A program made the position numbers and the translations under genes. A stretch of 49,795 nt of DNA. Source: Planktomarina sp. GTDB taxonomy: Bacteria > Pseudomonadota > Alphaproteobacteria > Rhodobacterales > Rhodobacteraceae. The stretch is from assembly GCA_020630595.1 (NCBI GenBank), contig JAHDBC010000001.1, forward strand, positions 1 to 49,795, given 5' to 3'. The notes beneath the pieces are model-generated. The model searched no databases. It saw nothing but the letters and a program-made list of their open reading frames with translations, and had not been told where the DNA came from. Positions 24,786 through 34,716 of the stretch are shown here, piece by piece. How positions within the stretch are numbered: the stretch's first letter is position 1; each line of letters starts with the position of its first letter.

Positions 24786-26378
24786 CTATGCGACATCAAA
24801 TTCCAAACGGCTGACCTGTTGGAACATGCCCGTCGCATTCAGCGCGGCCAGCACAGGATCGGGCAAGGCTTCGTCGATGTACAGCAGGGCAATCGCCTCC
24901 CCCCCGACTGCGTCGCGGCCAAGCGTAAAGTTCGCGATGTTGACCCCATTCTTGCCCATCGTGTTGCCCAACAGGCCAATGATGCCGGGCACATCTTCGT
25001 TCGTGGTGTACAGCATGTGCTGTCCAATCTCTGCGTCGACGTTGATGCCCTTGATCTGGATGAACCGTGGTTTGCCATCACTGAACACTGTCCCGGCAAC
25101 GGATCGTTCGCGTTTGTCTGTCACCACCGTCACCTTGATATAGGCATCGAACACACCTGATTTCGCCTGATTGGTGGTCGAAATATTGATGCCCCGTTCG
25201 GCGGCAATCACAGGGGCAGACACCATGTTCACATCAGGGTTTCCGGCTTTCATGATCCCGGCAATCACACCACAATTCAGCGCCTCAAGGTTCATTTCAG
25301 CGACCTTGCCGTCATACAGGATGTTGATCGCCTTGATCCCTTCGTCGGTCAGTTGGCCGATGAACGAACCCAAATGCCCGGCCAGTTTCAGCCACGGCCC
25401 CATCACGCGCGCCTCTTCCGCTGTGACGGATGGCATGTTCAATGCATTCGTCACCGCACCCGTCAGCAGATAGTCCGACATTTGTTCAGCCACCTGCAAC
25501 GCAACGTTTTCCTGCGCTTCGGTCGTCGCGGCGCCCAAGTGGGGTGTGCAAACCACGTTGGGCAGGTTGAACAAGGGGCTGTCGGTTGCAGGTTCAACTT
25601 CGAACACGTCAAAGGCCGCACCGGCAACGTGGCCGGATTTCAACGCATCTGCCAAGGCCGCTTCGTCGACCAAACCGCCGCGTGCACAATTCACAATCCG
25701 CACGCCCGGTTTCATCTTTGCAATCGCACCGGCGTTGATGATGTTGGCTGTCTGTTCGGTTTTGGGCACGTGCAAGGTGATGAAGTCGGCGCGGGCCAAC
25801 AATTCATCCAGTTCCACCTTTTCAACACCCAGTTTTTTGGCACGTTCTTCGGACAGGAACGGGTCATAGGCGACGACCTTCATCTTCAACCCTACAGCGC
25901 GTTCGCAGACGATCCCGCCAATATTGCCAGCACCGATCACGCCAAGGGTCTTGCCCGTCAGCTCAACCCCCATGAATTTGGACTTTTCCCATTTACCGGC
26001 GTGGGTTGATGCGCTTGCCTCTGGAATTTGGCGGGCGACGGCAAACATCATCGCAATCGCATGTTCGGCGGTGGTGATCATGTTGCCAAACGGGGTGTTC
26101 ATCACGATGATCCCCTTTTTCGACGCCGCGGCCCGATCGATATTGTCAACACCGATCCCGGCGCGACCGATGACCTTCAGATTGTCCGCAGCGGCAATAA
26201 TCTTTTCGGTGGCTTTGGTCGCTGACCGGATCGCAAGACCATCATATTGCCCGATGATCTTTTGCAATTCAGCTTTGTCCTTGCCCAATTCAGGGCGGAA
26301 ATCCACGTCAATGCCGCGATCTTTGAAGATTTGAACGGCAGCTTCCGACAGTTTGTCAGAAATAAGTACTTTAGGCAT
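24786..26378 (-). CDS. serA: D-3-phosphoglycerate dehydrogenase
   Basis: First enzyme of serine synthesis, oxidising 3-phosphoglycerate with NAD. 530 residues, the long form: substrate domain, Rossmann domain with GVIGAGNIGG, an intervening domain (about 315-450) and a C-terminal ACT domain (YTTNEDVPGIIGLLGN) for regulation. ATG 26378 (MPKVLISDK) is preferred over ATG 26384 because AAGG of GAAGGACG is better spaced from it; the difference is two residues. It follows serC by 67 bases and is presumably cotranscribed with it. Confidence 0.96.
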   Translation of the reverse strand: MPKVLISDKLSEAAVQIFKDRGIDVDFRPELGKDKAELQKIIGQYDGLAIRSATKATEKIIAAADNLKVIGRAGIGVDNIDRAAASKKGIIVMNTPFGNMITTAEHAIAMMFAVARQIPEASASTHAGKWEKSKFMGVELTGKTLGVIGAGNIGGIVCERAVGLKMKVVAYDPFLSEERAKKLGVEKVELDELLARADFITLHVPKTEQTANIINAGAIAKMKPGVRIVNCARGGLVDEAALADALKSGHVAGAAFDVFEVEPATDSPLFNLPNVVCTPHLGAATTEAQENVALQVAEQMSDYLLTGAVTNALNMPSVTAEEARVMGPWLKLAGHLGSFIGQLTDEGIKAINILYDGKVAEMNLEALNCGVIAGIMKAGNPDVNMVSAPVIAAERGINISTTNQAKSGVFDAYIKVTVVTDKRERSVAGTVFSDGKPRFIQIKGINVDAEIGQHMLYTTNEDVPGIIGLLGNTMGKNGVNIANFTLGRDAVGGEAIALLYIDEALPDPVLAALNATGMFQQVSRLEFDVA

Positions 26379-26445
26379 TTTCATCGTCCTTCGGATGCAG
26401 GGCCATCGCCCCGCCAATATCGGTAAGATGGGCTAAACCCACCGT

Positions 26446-27597
26446 TCACGCCGCTTGTGCCAGCGCCTCAAATTCAGTGTGATAGGCCCAGTCCAGCCAC
26501 GGCAGCATCGCCGCGATATCGCTGGTTTCCACTGTCCCGCCGCACCAGATGCGCAGCCCCGCAGGCGCATCGCGGTAGGCGCCAATGTCCAGCGCGATCC
26601 CTTCAACCTCCAACCGCTTGGCAACCGCCTTGGCAAAGGCCGCACCGTCTGTGATCACCGGATTTGTGAATTTCAAACACACCGATGTGACAGACCGTGT
26701 CGCCGGATCCACGGCCAGATTGCCGATCCAGTCATTGGCATCGCAGAAATCCCAAATCGCCTTGGCGTTCGCTTCGGCCCGGGCTTTCAAACCGTCCAAC
26801 CCGCCGACGGATTCCGCCCAATCTAGGGCGAACAGATAATCCTCAACACACAGCATGGATGGTGTGTTGATCGTGGCCCCGGTAAAGATACCTTCGATCA
26901 GCTTTCCCCCCTTGGTCAGGCGGAAAATCTTGGGCAGTGGCCATGCAGGGGTGTACTGTTCCAACCGGTCCACCGCGCGCGGTGACAGGATCAAAATCCC
27001 ATGCGCCGCTTCGCCACCCAACACTTTTTGCCAAGAAAACGTGGTCACATCCAGCTTGTCCCACGGCAGGTCCATCGCAAACGCTGCTGATGTTGCATCG
27101 CACAGCGTCAGCCCCGCGCGGTCTGCCGGGATCGGGTCACCGGGTACGCGCACGCCAGATGTCGTCCCATTCCACGTAAAGCAGACATCGTGGTCGTAAT
27201 TCAGCGCTGCCATATCAACGATGTTTCCGTAATCCGCCGTGTGCACCGTCGCGTCGATCTTCAGCTGTTTGACCGCATCCGTGACCCATCCCGCGCCAAA
27301 GGATTCCCACGCGACCATTTCAACCGGCCGTTCCCCCAACAGGTTCCACATGGCCATTTCATAGGCCCCGGTGTCCGACGCAGGGACAATCCCGATGCGG
27401 TAATCCGCAGGAACACCCAAAATGTCACGGGTCTTTTCAATCGCTGCTTTCAGCTTGTCTTTGCCAACAGCCGCGCGGTGTGACCGACCCAAAGGCGCGT
27501 CACGCAAAGCATCCAATGTCCATGTGGGGGGCTTGGCACAAGGGCCAGATGAAAAACGCGGATTCGCCGGCCGCGTTGCCGGTTTTTGATATGCCAT
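26446..27597 (-). CDS. serC: Phosphoserine aminotransferase
   Basis: PLP-dependent transaminase making phosphoserine from 3-phosphohydroxypyruvate and glutamate. 383 residues of the alphaproteobacterial type: [11 protein letters not shown] at the start, GRSHR near residue 38, and the PLP lysine in [16 protein letters not shown] precedes ATG 27597. The leader on the minus strand has strong hairpins that fit the serC leader motif. Convergent control with serA; serB is divergent. Confidence 0.96.
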   Translation of the reverse strand: MAYQKPATRPANPRFSSGPCAKPPTWTLDALRDAPLGRSHRAAVGKDKLKAAIEKTRDILGVPADYRIGIVPASDTGAYEMAMWNLLGERPVEMVAWESFGAGWVTDAVKQLKIDATVHTADYGNIVDMAALNYDHDVCFTWNGTTSGVRVPGDPIPADRAGLTLCDATSAAFAMDLPWDKLDVTTFSWQKVLGGEAAHGILILSPRAVDRLEQYTPAWPLPKIFRLTKGGKLIEGIFTGATINTPSMLCVEDYLFALDWAESVGGLDGLKARAEANAKAIWDFCDANDWIGNLAVDPATRSVTSVCLKFTNPVITDGAAFAKAVAKRLEVEGIALDIGAYRDAPAGLRIWCGGTVETSDIAAMLPWLDWAYHTEFEALAQAA

Positions 27598-27720
27598 CAG
27601 TGGTATCCTTACAGATATGTGTCCTGCGTTGGGGCAGGATGTCCCACAGCCCGGCTACAGGCAGGGCACCAAACCCACAACCCCCAAAAGATGCAAATAA
27701 TCGACAGTTGATTATGAAAA
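27598..27720 (-). ncRNA. serC leader RNA candidate
   Basis: The 5' region of serC can fold into at least two hairpins: GCCC with GGGC (27649-27667) and TCCTGC with GCAGGA (27622-27639), the second just before the serC ribosome binding site. A conserved serC leader motif (Rfam serC) is known upstream of serC-serA operons in Alphaproteobacteria. I match it by position and general shape only, not by a covariance model, so the boundaries are approximate. Confidence 0.5.
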
Positions 27721-27806
27721 AACGTCACATTCGTCGCCGAAAGGAAACGTCTTGCATCAGACTTCCCGGCACGGCATCCCACAGGGAAACAACCGGGATC
27801 ATCCAT

Positions 27807-28682
27807 ATGTACGTCACCGTCCTGACCACGCACCCTGCAACACTTGGGCTTGACGCCACCTTTTGCGACGTGCTGCGCAACGCGTGGGGCGGCGGTGACA
27901 TTACGTGGCTGGCGGATGGCGAAGCCGCTGAATTTCCGATCCCTGTGGTGCCTGACAATCACCGCGATGTCTGGGCCGATGCACAGGCCATGGATATCGA
28001 TCTGAACATCGTTCCTGCTGCAAACCGGCGCAAAAAGATGCTGTTGGCCGATATGGACAGCACCATGATCCGGCAGGAATGCATCGATGAACTCGCCGCT
28101 GTGGCAGGGGTGGGTGCGCGGGTGGCCGATATCACCGCCCGCGCAATGAACGGGGAATTGGATTTTGAAGCCGCCCTGCGCGAACGGGTCAGTCTTTTGA
28201 AGGGTCTGCCAACCAGCACCATACAAACCGTGATCGACACGCGCATCACGCTGATGCCCGGCGGCAAAACACTGCTTGCGACAATGAAATCAAATGGGGC
28301 CTACGCGGCCCTTGTGTCTGGTGGGTTCACGGCCTTCACGGCCCACATTGCCGCCACGCTCGGGTTCGACGAACACCGCGCCAATACGCTGTTGTCTGAC
28401 GCAGACACCCTGACGGGCACCGTGGGCCTGCCCATTTTGGGCCAACAGGCAAAGGTGGACGCACTTGACGAACTGACGTTGCGCCATGGATTTTCAGACG
28501 CTGAAGTCATCGCGGTTGGTGATGGCGCAAATGATCTTGGCATGCTGACCCGTGCGGGGCTTGGTGTTGCTTTGCACGCGAAACCATCCGTGCAGGCGCA
28601 GTGCGATATCCGCATCAACCATGGGGATCTGACCGCGCTTTTGTATCTTCAGGGCTACGCCAAAACAGACTTTAAACCCTGA
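27807..28682 (+). CDS. serB: Phosphoserine phosphatase
   Basis: HAD-family phosphatase completing serine synthesis. 291 residues: an N-terminal regulatory extension (about 1-75), then the catalytic core with DMDST (the nucleophile is the first aspartate), SGGFTAF and VGDGANDLGML. ATG 27807 (MYVTVLTTHP) is chosen because the conserved product begins there; the open frame extends back to 27480 through the serC leader and has no support. The ribosome binding site is weak (CCGGGATC). Divergent from serC; a double-hairpin repeat follows the stop. Confidence 0.95.
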   Translation: MYVTVLTTHPATLGLDATFCDVLRNAWGGGDITWLADGEAAEFPIPVVPDNHRDVWADAQAMDIDLNIVPAANRRKKMLLADMDSTMIRQECIDELAAVAGVGARVADITARAMNGELDFEAALRERVSLLKGLPTSTIQTVIDTRITLMPGGKTLLATMKSNGAYAALVSGGFTAFTAHIAATLGFDEHRANTLLSDADTLTGTVGLPILGQQAKVDALDELTLRHGFSDAEVIAVGDGANDLGMLTRAGLGVALHAKPSVQAQCDIRINHGDLTALLYLQGYAKTDFKP

Positions 28683-28684
28683 TC

Positions 28685-28753
28685 TTCATTTTGCCCCAAG
28701 TACTCCGGGGGGTGGGTCATTCCCCGGAATGACCCGGGGGGGCAGCGCCCCCC
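28685..28753 (+). repeat. Double-hairpin intergenic repeat, copy 2
   Basis: Second copy of the element at 3115-3182, beginning 3 bases after the serB stop. Hairpin one: GGGTCATTC with GAATGACCC (28714-28735), here with loop CCCG rather than CATT. Hairpin two: GGGGGGC with GCCCCCC (28736-28753). Loop changes with preserved stems suggest selection on structure. It lies between convergent serB and the asparaginase gene. Confidence 0.75.
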
Positions 28754-28792
28754 TTGCCCCAAAGATCATGCCGCCCCGGAACGGGGCGTCCG

Positions 28793-29758
28793 TCAGATCA
28801 ATCCGGCGGCCGCCCGGGTTTGGCCGACCACCAGCCCGTCCCAGTTTTTCAATGGCCCACCCACACGTTTGACCGCCGCGGGGTGTTCCGCGTCAATCAA
28901 TCCCAGCCGGATCAGCAAGGCGGTGATCACGGCTTCGGACGCGCGTGTCGCGCCATCTTCAATCTTCACGGCAATCCCCAGCTTCTGGTCCGGGATGATG
29001 GCCGTGAACACCGCCTCTGCCCCGGTTTTCACGGCCACACCCGGAACCGCGCGCATCAGTTCGGTACAGGCACGGGTGTCGCCCGCCACCAATTCCGGAT
29101 GCGCCATCATGGCATCGCGCAAAGACGCTGTTGTGTCTGACACCGCGCAACGCGCCATGGCACGCGCCAACCCCTGCACGCTGCAGGCGTGGTTTGGCGC
29201 AGAACAGCCGTCAATCCCAAACCCCGGGCTGTCTTCGCCCGTGAAATCTTCGAATGCGGCCTTTACGGCCACCTGCACGGGATGGGCCGGATCATGGTAT
29301 TCCGGTCCGGCTTTCATATCCTGTGCCAAAGTCAGAAATCCGCAATGTTTGCCCGAACAATTGTTGTGAACCCGGCAGGGTGATGCGCCATCCCGGATCA
29401 ATTCGGCATGGGCCGGACCGTCCGCAGGGTCTTGTGGGCCACACCGCAAATCATCTTCGCCCAGCCCCAGATCTGCCAGCCAACGGCGCACCGGATCGGT
29501 GTGGATCGCCGCCCCTTGATGGGATGCACAGGCCAGTGCCAGTTGCCGGGATGTCAGGCCGTACCGGTCTGCGGCCCCAGACTGGACCAACGGCACAGCC
29601 TGAAGGATTTTGCACGAAGATCGCGGCAGGATCACCGTGTCAGGATCGCCCCATGCATCAACGATATCACCGTCTGCATGCATGATCACCGCGTGCCCCC
29701 GGTGGACGCTTTCCAGAAAATCGCCACGCCAAAGTTCGACCATTGGGACTGATGGCAT
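28793..29758 (-). CDS. L-asparaginase II family (Rhizobium type)
   Basis: 321 residues. This family hydrolyses asparagine and is unrelated in sequence to the E. coli asparaginases; characterised members come from Rhizobium etli. Hallmarks are RSSCKILQAVP near residue 40, CASHQG, and HNNCSGKHCGFL with conserved Ser/Lys/Cys. ATG 29758 has an ideal AGGAGG 8 bases upstream, so the longer frame to 29803 is rejected. It is a single gene converging on serB and divergent from the IalB-family gene. Confidence 0.9.
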   Translation of the reverse strand: MPSVPMVELWRGDFLESVHRGHAVIMHADGDIVDAWGDPDTVILPRSSCKILQAVPLVQSGAADRYGLTSRQLALACASHQGAAIHTDPVRRWLADLGLGEDDLRCGPQDPADGPAHAELIRDGASPCRVHNNCSGKHCGFLTLAQDMKAGPEYHDPAHPVQVAVKAAFEDFTGEDSPGFGIDGCSAPNHACSVQGLARAMARCAVSDTTASLRDAMMAHPELVAGDTRACTELMRAVPGVAVKTGAEAVFTAIIPDQKLGIAVKIEDGATRASEAVITALLIRLGLIDAEHPAAVKRVGGPLKNWDGLVVGQTRAAAGLI

Positions 29759-29927
29759 GATTTTGCCTCCTATTTCTGCACTTTTTTGCCGAAGTGGGCC
29801 CATAAACCCCTTTTCGCAAAGATGTGACGTGGGCTACATTGCGTGTATCGAGTAAGAAAAAGGCAGACCAGCAAAAAGCAAGTCCACTTGCGCGGTCCGC
29901 GAAGGTCAAAATGGAAAAGAGGCATCC

Positions 29928-30449
29928 ATGATCAAAACAATAATGCTAGGCTTGGTATGCGCTCTTGGCGTGTCTACGGCCCTTGCGGCACAGACTGTAA
30001 CGAACCCCGTTGCGCGGTTCGATGACTGGTCCGTGTTCGAAGTTGACAACCCCGAAGAATGTTTCGCCGTAACGGCACCCCGGCTGACCGTGAACACCCG
30101 TGGCGGGCAAGAGGTGCAGGTGCGCCGCAGTGAAATCCTGTTGTTTGTGTTCTATCGTCCCAGCGCGAACACCAAGGGCCAGATCGCGTTCACCGGCGGC
30201 TATCCGTTTGCAACGGGTCGGTCGATTACGCTGGAAGTCGACAATCGCAGCTATGACCTGTCGACCAAAGGCGAATGGGCCTGGCCTGCAACACCAGAAG
30301 ATGACGCCGTAATCGCCGCCGCCATGCGCCGCGGCGCAAAAGCAACGATCACCGGGCAATCCGGGCGCGGCACAGTGACCAAGGACGAGTTCAGCCTGAC
30401 CGGCTTTACCGCGGCCATGGCAGATGCGGAACGCCGCTGCGCCAGCTGA
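29928..30449 (+). CDS. Invasion-associated locus B (IalB) family protein
   Basis: 173 residues with a signal peptide (about 1-20, ending ALAAQ), followed by the IalB beta-rich domain: VTNPVARFDDWSVFEVDNPEECFAV, then VRRSEILLFVFYRPS and FSLTGFTAAMADAERRC at the end. Two cysteines (near residues 45 and 171) could form the family's disulfide. In Bartonella IalB aids host cell invasion; in free-living bacteria the role is unknown. AAGAGGC precedes ATG 29928, and an intrinsic terminator follows. Confidence 0.88.
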   Translation: MIKTIMLGLVCALGVSTALAAQTVTNPVARFDDWSVFEVDNPEECFAVTAPRLTVNTRGGQEVQVRRSEILLFVFYRPSANTKGQIAFTGGYPFATGRSITLEVDNRSYDLSTKGEWAWPATPEDDAVIAAAMRRGAKATITGQSGRGTVTKDEFSLTGFTAAMADAERRCAS

Positions 30450-30475
30450 TCATCCGGCCCATTGGAATCAGACAC

Positions 30476-30508
30476 AGGCCCTGCTACACGCGGGGCCTTA
30501 TTCTTTTT
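30476..30508 (+). terminator. Intrinsic terminator of the IalB-family gene
   Basis: AGGCCC (30476-30481) pairs with GGGCCT (30493-30498), followed by TATTCTTTTT. It ends only 15 bases before the rlmN start, so rlmN needs its own promoter within or upstream of this hairpin or depends on read-through. Confidence 0.8.
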
Positions 30509-30522
30509 GAATGGACAGACCC

Positions 30523-31704
30523 ATGACGGACGCGACAGCACCGATCACGCAAGATGTACTGACACTTCCGCGCAAACTGCCGGATGGCCCGATCAACCTG
30601 ATCGGATTGACACGCGACGGCCTGCGCGACGCGTTGCTGGCGGCAGGTACGCCAGAAAAACAGGCCAAGATGCGCACGGGTCAGGTCTGGCAATGGCTGT
30701 ATCAAAAGGGCGTGCGCGATTTTGGCGACATGACAAATCTGTCCAAAGATTACCGTGCGTTGCTGGCCGATCATTTCACCATTGAAATTCCGCAGGTCGT
30801 TTCAAAACAGGTGTCATCAGATGGCACGCGCAAATATCTGGTGCGCATTGCGGGCGGGCATGAAGTGGAAACGGTCTATATCCCCGAAGAAGATCGCGGC
30901 ACATTGTGCATTTCTTCGCAGGTCGGATGCACGCTGACCTGTTCGTTCTGCCACACTGGCACGCAGAAATTGGTGCGCAATTTGACCCCGGCTGAAATCA
31001 TTGGTCAGGTGATGATGGCCCGCGACGATCTGGGGGAATGGCCAGAACCCGGCCGCAACCCGAAAAATGAAACGCGGCTGCTGTCGAATATCGTTCTGAT
31101 GGGCATGGGCGAACCGCTGTATAATTTCGAAAACGTACGTGACGCGATGAAAATCGCGATGGACCCCGAAGGCATTTCGTTGTCACGGCGGCGGATCACC
31201 CTATCGACATCTGGCGTGGTGCCGGAAATCGCGCGCACGGCAACGGAAATCGGCTGCTTGCTGGCCGTATCCTTTCACGCCACCGAAGATGCAACCCGCG
31301 ACAAATTGGTTCCGATCAACAAACGTTGGAATATCGCCGAACTGCTTGACGCCTTGAAAGCCTATCCCAAGGCCAGCAATTCAGAACGCATCACGTTCGA
31401 ATACGTCATGTTGAAAGATGTGAATGACAGCGATGCAGATGCGCACCGTCTGGTTGAACTGATCAAGGATATCCCGGCCAAGGTGAACCTGATCCCGTTT
31501 AACCCATGGCCGGGTGCGCCATATGAACGGTCGTCGAACAACCGCATTCGTGCCTTTGCCAATATCATTTATCAGGCGGGCTATGCCTCCCCGATCCGCA
31601 CCCCACGGGGTGAAGATATCATGGCCGCGTGTGGGCAGTTGAAATCTGCCACGGAACGCGCCCGCAAATCACGGGCCCAGATCGCAGCAGAAGCCGGGAT
31701 CTGA
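30523..31704 (+). CDS. rlmN: 23S rRNA/tRNA adenine C2-methyltransferase
   Basis: Radical SAM enzyme that methylates A2503 of 23S rRNA and A37 of some tRNAs. 393 residues from ATG 30523. The iron-sulfur cluster motif is Cys136, Cys140, Cys143 in [21 protein letters not shown] and the methyl-accepting cysteine in DIMAACGQL are present. ATG 30511, four codons earlier, abuts the terminator T-run and has no ribosome binding site, so 30523 (GGACAG upstream) is favoured. Confidence 0.96.
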   Translation: MTDATAPITQDVLTLPRKLPDGPINLIGLTRDGLRDALLAAGTPEKQAKMRTGQVWQWLYQKGVRDFGDMTNLSKDYRALLADHFTIEIPQVVSKQVSSDGTRKYLVRIAGGHEVETVYIPEEDRGTLCISSQVGCTLTCSFCHTGTQKLVRNLTPAEIIGQVMMARDDLGEWPEPGRNPKNETRLLSNIVLMGMGEPLYNFENVRDAMKIAMDPEGISLSRRRITLSTSGVVPEIARTATEIGCLLAVSFHATEDATRDKLVPINKRWNIAELLDALKAYPKASNSERITFEYVMLKDVNDSDADAHRLVELIKDIPAKVNLIPFNPWPGAPYERSSNNRIRAFANIIYQAGYASPIRTPRGEDIMAACGQLKSATERARKSRAQIAAEAGI

Positions 31705-31729
31705 CAGGCCCGGCCCAGCCGGTTTGACG

Positions 31730-31939
31730 TTACAGGTGGCTGATCGGGCAGATCAGCTTTCCATGGGGCGCGGTTGCCAGATAACCCAGACGGATTTGAA
31801 ACCCTTTGTGGGCCAGCCGTTGTTGCAAATCATCCTGATTGCGCGCTTCGCGAAAATCACGGGCCACCAACCGCGACACGGCCGATACATCGGCGGCGCT
31901 GGCTTCGGGGGCCAATGACAGGTGCATCATGTCACTCAT
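31730..31939 (-). CDS. Small conserved hypothetical protein
   Basis: 69 residues, soluble, beginning MSDMMHLSLAPEAS and ending TAPHGKLICPISHL, with a central helical region (ARDFREARNQDDLQQRLAHKGF). An excellent AAGGAGG lies upstream of ATG 31939. The gene has a 20-base palindrome just upstream. Function unknown; I regard it as a conserved roseobacter small protein from memory, not from a search. Confidence 0.8.
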   Translation of the reverse strand: MSDMMHLSLAPEASAADVSAVSRLVARDFREARNQDDLQQRLAHKGFQIRLGYLATAPHGKLICPISHL

Positions 31940-31953
31940 CTGATCCTCCTTCG

Positions 31954-31973
31954 ATCAAACAGACCTGTTTGAT
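31954..31973. promoter_or_regulatory. Palindromic operator upstream of the 69-residue protein gene
   Basis: ATCAAACAG (31954-31962) and CTGTTTGAT (31965-31973) form a perfect inverted repeat around AC, 15-34 bases upstream of ATG 31939. The geometry resembles TetR-type sites. No T-run follows on either strand. A half-site-like CAGTTTGATC lies at about 31981-31990. The binding protein is unknown. Confidence 0.55.
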
Positions 31974-32031
31974 GTCAGGCCAGTTTGATCCCAAAGGGTA
32001 TCAATTCCCTTAAACCTGCGTGCGCAGGCGT

Positions 32032-32820
32032 CTAAAGGGCCAGATGTGCCAGCGCGTCGTCCGCCGTTTCAACGAAATGAAACAGGTTCAGATCTTCATC
32101 AGAAATGGTGCCCGCATCGGCCAGTGCATCCCAATCGATGATTTTGCGCCAGAATGCTTCGCCAAACAATAGGAACGGCACTGGTGCCATGCGCCCGGTT
32201 TGGATCAGGGTCAGGCTTTCAAACAGTTCATCCAGCGTGCCAAATCCCCCCGGGAACACACAGATGGCCTTGGCCCGCAGCAGAAAATGCATCTTGCGGA
32301 TCGCAAAGTAGTGAAAATTGAAACATAATTCCGGCGTCACATATGGGTTTGGCGCCTGTTCATGGGGCAGGACGATGTTCAACCCGATGGACCGGCCGCC
32401 TGCGTCCATTGCGCCGCGGTTGCCCGCCTCCATCACGCCGGGACCACCACCGGTGACCACGACGTTTTCATGCCCATCCGATTTGGCCGTGACACGTTCG
32501 GCCAAAACGCGCGCTTCTTCATAGAATACGGAAAGATCAGACAGGGTCTGTGTCCGGGCGGTGTCTTTTTTCGCGGGTTCAGGGATGCGCGCCCCACCGA
32601 ACATCACGATGGTGCTGTTCACCCCGGCGGCATCCAGCATCATTTCAGGCTTCATCAATTCCAGCTGCAACCGGACAGCGCGCAATTCATCAGCGCACAT
32701 GAAATCCGGGTCCGAAAACGCCAGCCGATAGGCCGGCGCACGGGTTTGGGGGGTATCGGGCGTTTCCTGCGCCGCTTTCATGTCTTGGGGGGCTGAACGC
32801 ATTTTGTGGCGACGGGTCAT
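32032..32820 (-). CDS. LOG family (TIGR00730) nucleotide-binding protein
   Basis: 262 residues with a Rossmann-like fold: FGGARIPEP near residue 75, GGGPGVMEAGNRGA, and PGGFGTLDELFE, the signature of the LOG/lysine decarboxylase-like family. Characterised members release adenine or cytokinin bases from nucleoside 5'-monophosphates. The N-terminal 40 residues (RRHKMRSAPQDMKAAQ) are low in conservation, so the true start could be an internal ATG. It is divergent from the acyltransferase gene. Confidence 0.88.
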   Translation of the reverse strand: MTRRHKMRSAPQDMKAAQETPDTPQTRAPAYRLAFSDPDFMCADELRAVRLQLELMKPEMMLDAAGVNSTIVMFGGARIPEPAKKDTARTQTLSDLSVFYEEARVLAERVTAKSDGHENVVVTGGGPGVMEAGNRGAMDAGGRSIGLNIVLPHEQAPNPYVTPELCFNFHYFAIRKMHFLLRAKAICVFPGGFGTLDELFESLTLIQTGRMAPVPFLLFGEAFWRKIIDWDALADAGTISDEDLNLFHFVETADDALAHLAL

Positions 32821-32952
32821 CGAATTATCCCTGTTCGGTGTGATTTAAGCACAGTGTTTAGGCTGCAATCCCCCCTGTGCAAAGAAAATCATCTGAACGG
32901 GGCGGATCAGTGGTAGACCCTTGCCCAAACCGCACGGCACAAGGACTGACAG

Positions 32953-33699
32953 ATGGCCAAAAAGATCAGACGCGCTTTGGATGCAACGCTGGGCCGCTGG
33001 ATGCGGCATTTCTTTTTCATCCTGCTGCGCAGCTATTACGGGCTGTTTTTCAACATCAGCATCGCAGACAAAGCCGCATTGCAAGACCAGCCGGGTGGGT
33101 TGATCCTGTCCACCCATGGCAGCCGCCATGACGGCCCGATTGTTGCAGCGCTGTTGTACACCACGCGCCGTGTGCGGCCCGCCGTGGCCTACAGCGAATA
33201 TTACAGCCCCCTGCAATGGTTCCCGCTGATGATTTCGGGGTGTGTGCCGATGTCGTCACCCAAAACATGGACCCCGGACCGCCGCGCCGCACAAAAAACA
33301 AAGGCGTTGCAGGCATTGCGCAACATCATTGGAAACGGAAATACGATCCTTTTGTTTCCGGGGGGCGGGATCAAGAAGCAACGGATGGAAATCATTCAAC
33401 CCCACTTCAGCGGGGCCTATGACACGATCAAGGAATTGGGCGATATTCCGGTGACGATCATCAAGATCCGTGGACTTAGCCCCCATGAAACACAGCGGCG
33501 CGATATGTTTTGGCGGTTCTTGGGCATTTCCAAAGGGCGCAGGCATGTGCTGATTGATATACAACCATTGGACGCCCCGCTGAATACATCTGTGCCTTTG
33601 GCTGAATTCAACGCCGATCTGGAAGCGCGGTTCAATTCCGATCTGACCCCACACACCCCTGAACAACCCTTGGCCGCAAAAAAGCCAAGTCGGCAATGA
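32953..33699 (+). CDS. Lysophospholipid acyltransferase family protein
   Basis: 248 residues with a hydrophobic N-terminal segment (about 19-35) for membrane association. The acyltransferase motif H-x4-D is His55-Asp60 in [10 protein letters not shown], and FPGGGIKK supplies the phosphate-binding block. Family members move an acyl chain from a CoA or ACP carrier to a lysophospholipid, glycerol phosphate or lipid A; the acceptor here is unknown. AAGGACTG precedes ATG 32953. The 70 bases after the stop lead into dapD. Confidence 0.85.
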   Translation: MAKKIRRALDATLGRWMRHFFFILLRSYYGLFFNISIADKAALQDQPGGLILSTHGSRHDGPIVAALLYTTRRVRPAVAYSEYYSPLQWFPLMISGCVPMSSPKTWTPDRRAAQKTKALQALRNIIGNGNTILLFPGGGIKKQRMEIIQPHFSGAYDTIKELGDIPVTIIKIRGLSPHETQRRDMFWRFLGISKGRRHVLIDIQPLDAPLNTSVPLAEFNADLEARFNSDLTPHTPEQPLAAKKPSRQ

Positions 33700-33769
33700 C
33701 ACGGCGCACCTTTCCCTTTGGTCACCACCGCGCTATGTGGCGCAGCACAACGAAATGAAGGGGGTTCCC

Positions 33770-34597
33770 ATGTCAAATGCACAGCTTGAATCAGCCATCG
33801 AGGCAGCGTGGGACGCCCGCGATACCATCACCCCGGCCACCACAGGTGAAACCCGCGAAGCCATCGAAGACACGCTGAACGCATTGGACAGCGGCAGCCT
33901 GCGCGTCGCAGAACGTCAAGACAGCGGCGATTGGCATGTGAACCAATGGGCCAAAAAGGCCGTTCTGCTGGGCTTTCGCCTGAAAGATATGGAAATGCAG
34001 GAAGGGTCCGCACAAGGCGGATCTTGGTGGGACAAAGTCGACAGCAAATGGAAAGGCTGGGGCGAAAACGAATGGGGTGCCGCCGGATTCCGCGCGGTGC
34101 CAAACTGTGTGGTCCGCAAATCCGCTTATATCGCACCCGGCGTGGTGCTGATGCCATCCTTTGTGAACCTTGGGGCCTATGTCGACAGCGGCACGATGGT
34201 CGATACATGGGCAACGGTCGGGTCTTGCGCGCAAATCGGTAAGAACGTGCACCTGTCGGGGGGTGTTGGCATTGGCGGGGTTCTGGAACCCATGCAGGCG
34301 GGCCCCACCATCATCGAAGACAATTGCTTTATTGGGGCCCGGTCAGAAGTTGTGGAAGGCTGCATCGTGCGCGAAGGGTCCGTTTTGGGCATGGGCGTGT
34401 TCATCGGCAAATCCACCAAAATCGTAGACCGCGAAACAGGCGAAGTCATGTACGGCGAAGTCCCCCCCTATTCCGTGGTTGTCGCCGGGTCCATGCCATC
34501 CAAAAACAACGTGAACCTGTATTGCGCCGTCATCGTGAAACGCGTTGACGAACAAACCCGCAGCAAAACCGGAATCAACGAACTTTTGCGCGATTGA
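33770..34597 (+). CDS. dapD: Tetrahydrodipicolinate N-succinyltransferase
   Basis: Adds succinate from succinyl-CoA in the lysine/diaminopimelate pathway. 275 residues. The C-terminal half is a left-handed beta helix built from hexapeptide repeats ([20 protein letters not shown], then [22 protein letters not shown]). GAAGGGGG precedes ATG 33770, so the longer frame to 33737 is rejected. An intrinsic terminator follows. dapE lies 2.3 kb downstream with unrelated genes between. Confidence 0.96.
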   Translation: MSNAQLESAIEAAWDARDTITPATTGETREAIEDTLNALDSGSLRVAERQDSGDWHVNQWAKKAVLLGFRLKDMEMQEGSAQGGSWWDKVDSKWKGWGENEWGAAGFRAVPNCVVRKSAYIAPGVVLMPSFVNLGAYVDSGTMVDTWATVGSCAQIGKNVHLSGGVGIGGVLEPMQAGPTIIEDNCFIGARSEVVEGCIVREGSVLGMGVFIGKSTKIVDRETGEVMYGEVPPYSVVVAGSMPSKNNVNLYCAVIVKRVDEQTRSKTGINELLRD

Positions 34598-34623
34598 TCC
34601 ACGCGCGGTCAGAATGAAGCGCG

Positions 34624-34655
34624 ATGGCCCTTTGGGGCCATTGCACAATTTTTCA
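34624..34655 (+). terminator. Intrinsic terminator of dapD
   Basis: ATGGCCC pairs with GGGCCAT around a 4-base loop, followed by TGCACAATTTTTC, 26 bases after the dapD stop. Confidence 0.8.
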
Positions 34656-34716
34656 GCTTTTCGCCGACGGAAAGACTTGGACGATGCGTAGAACGGGTAT
34701 CAAACGGAAAGATACC

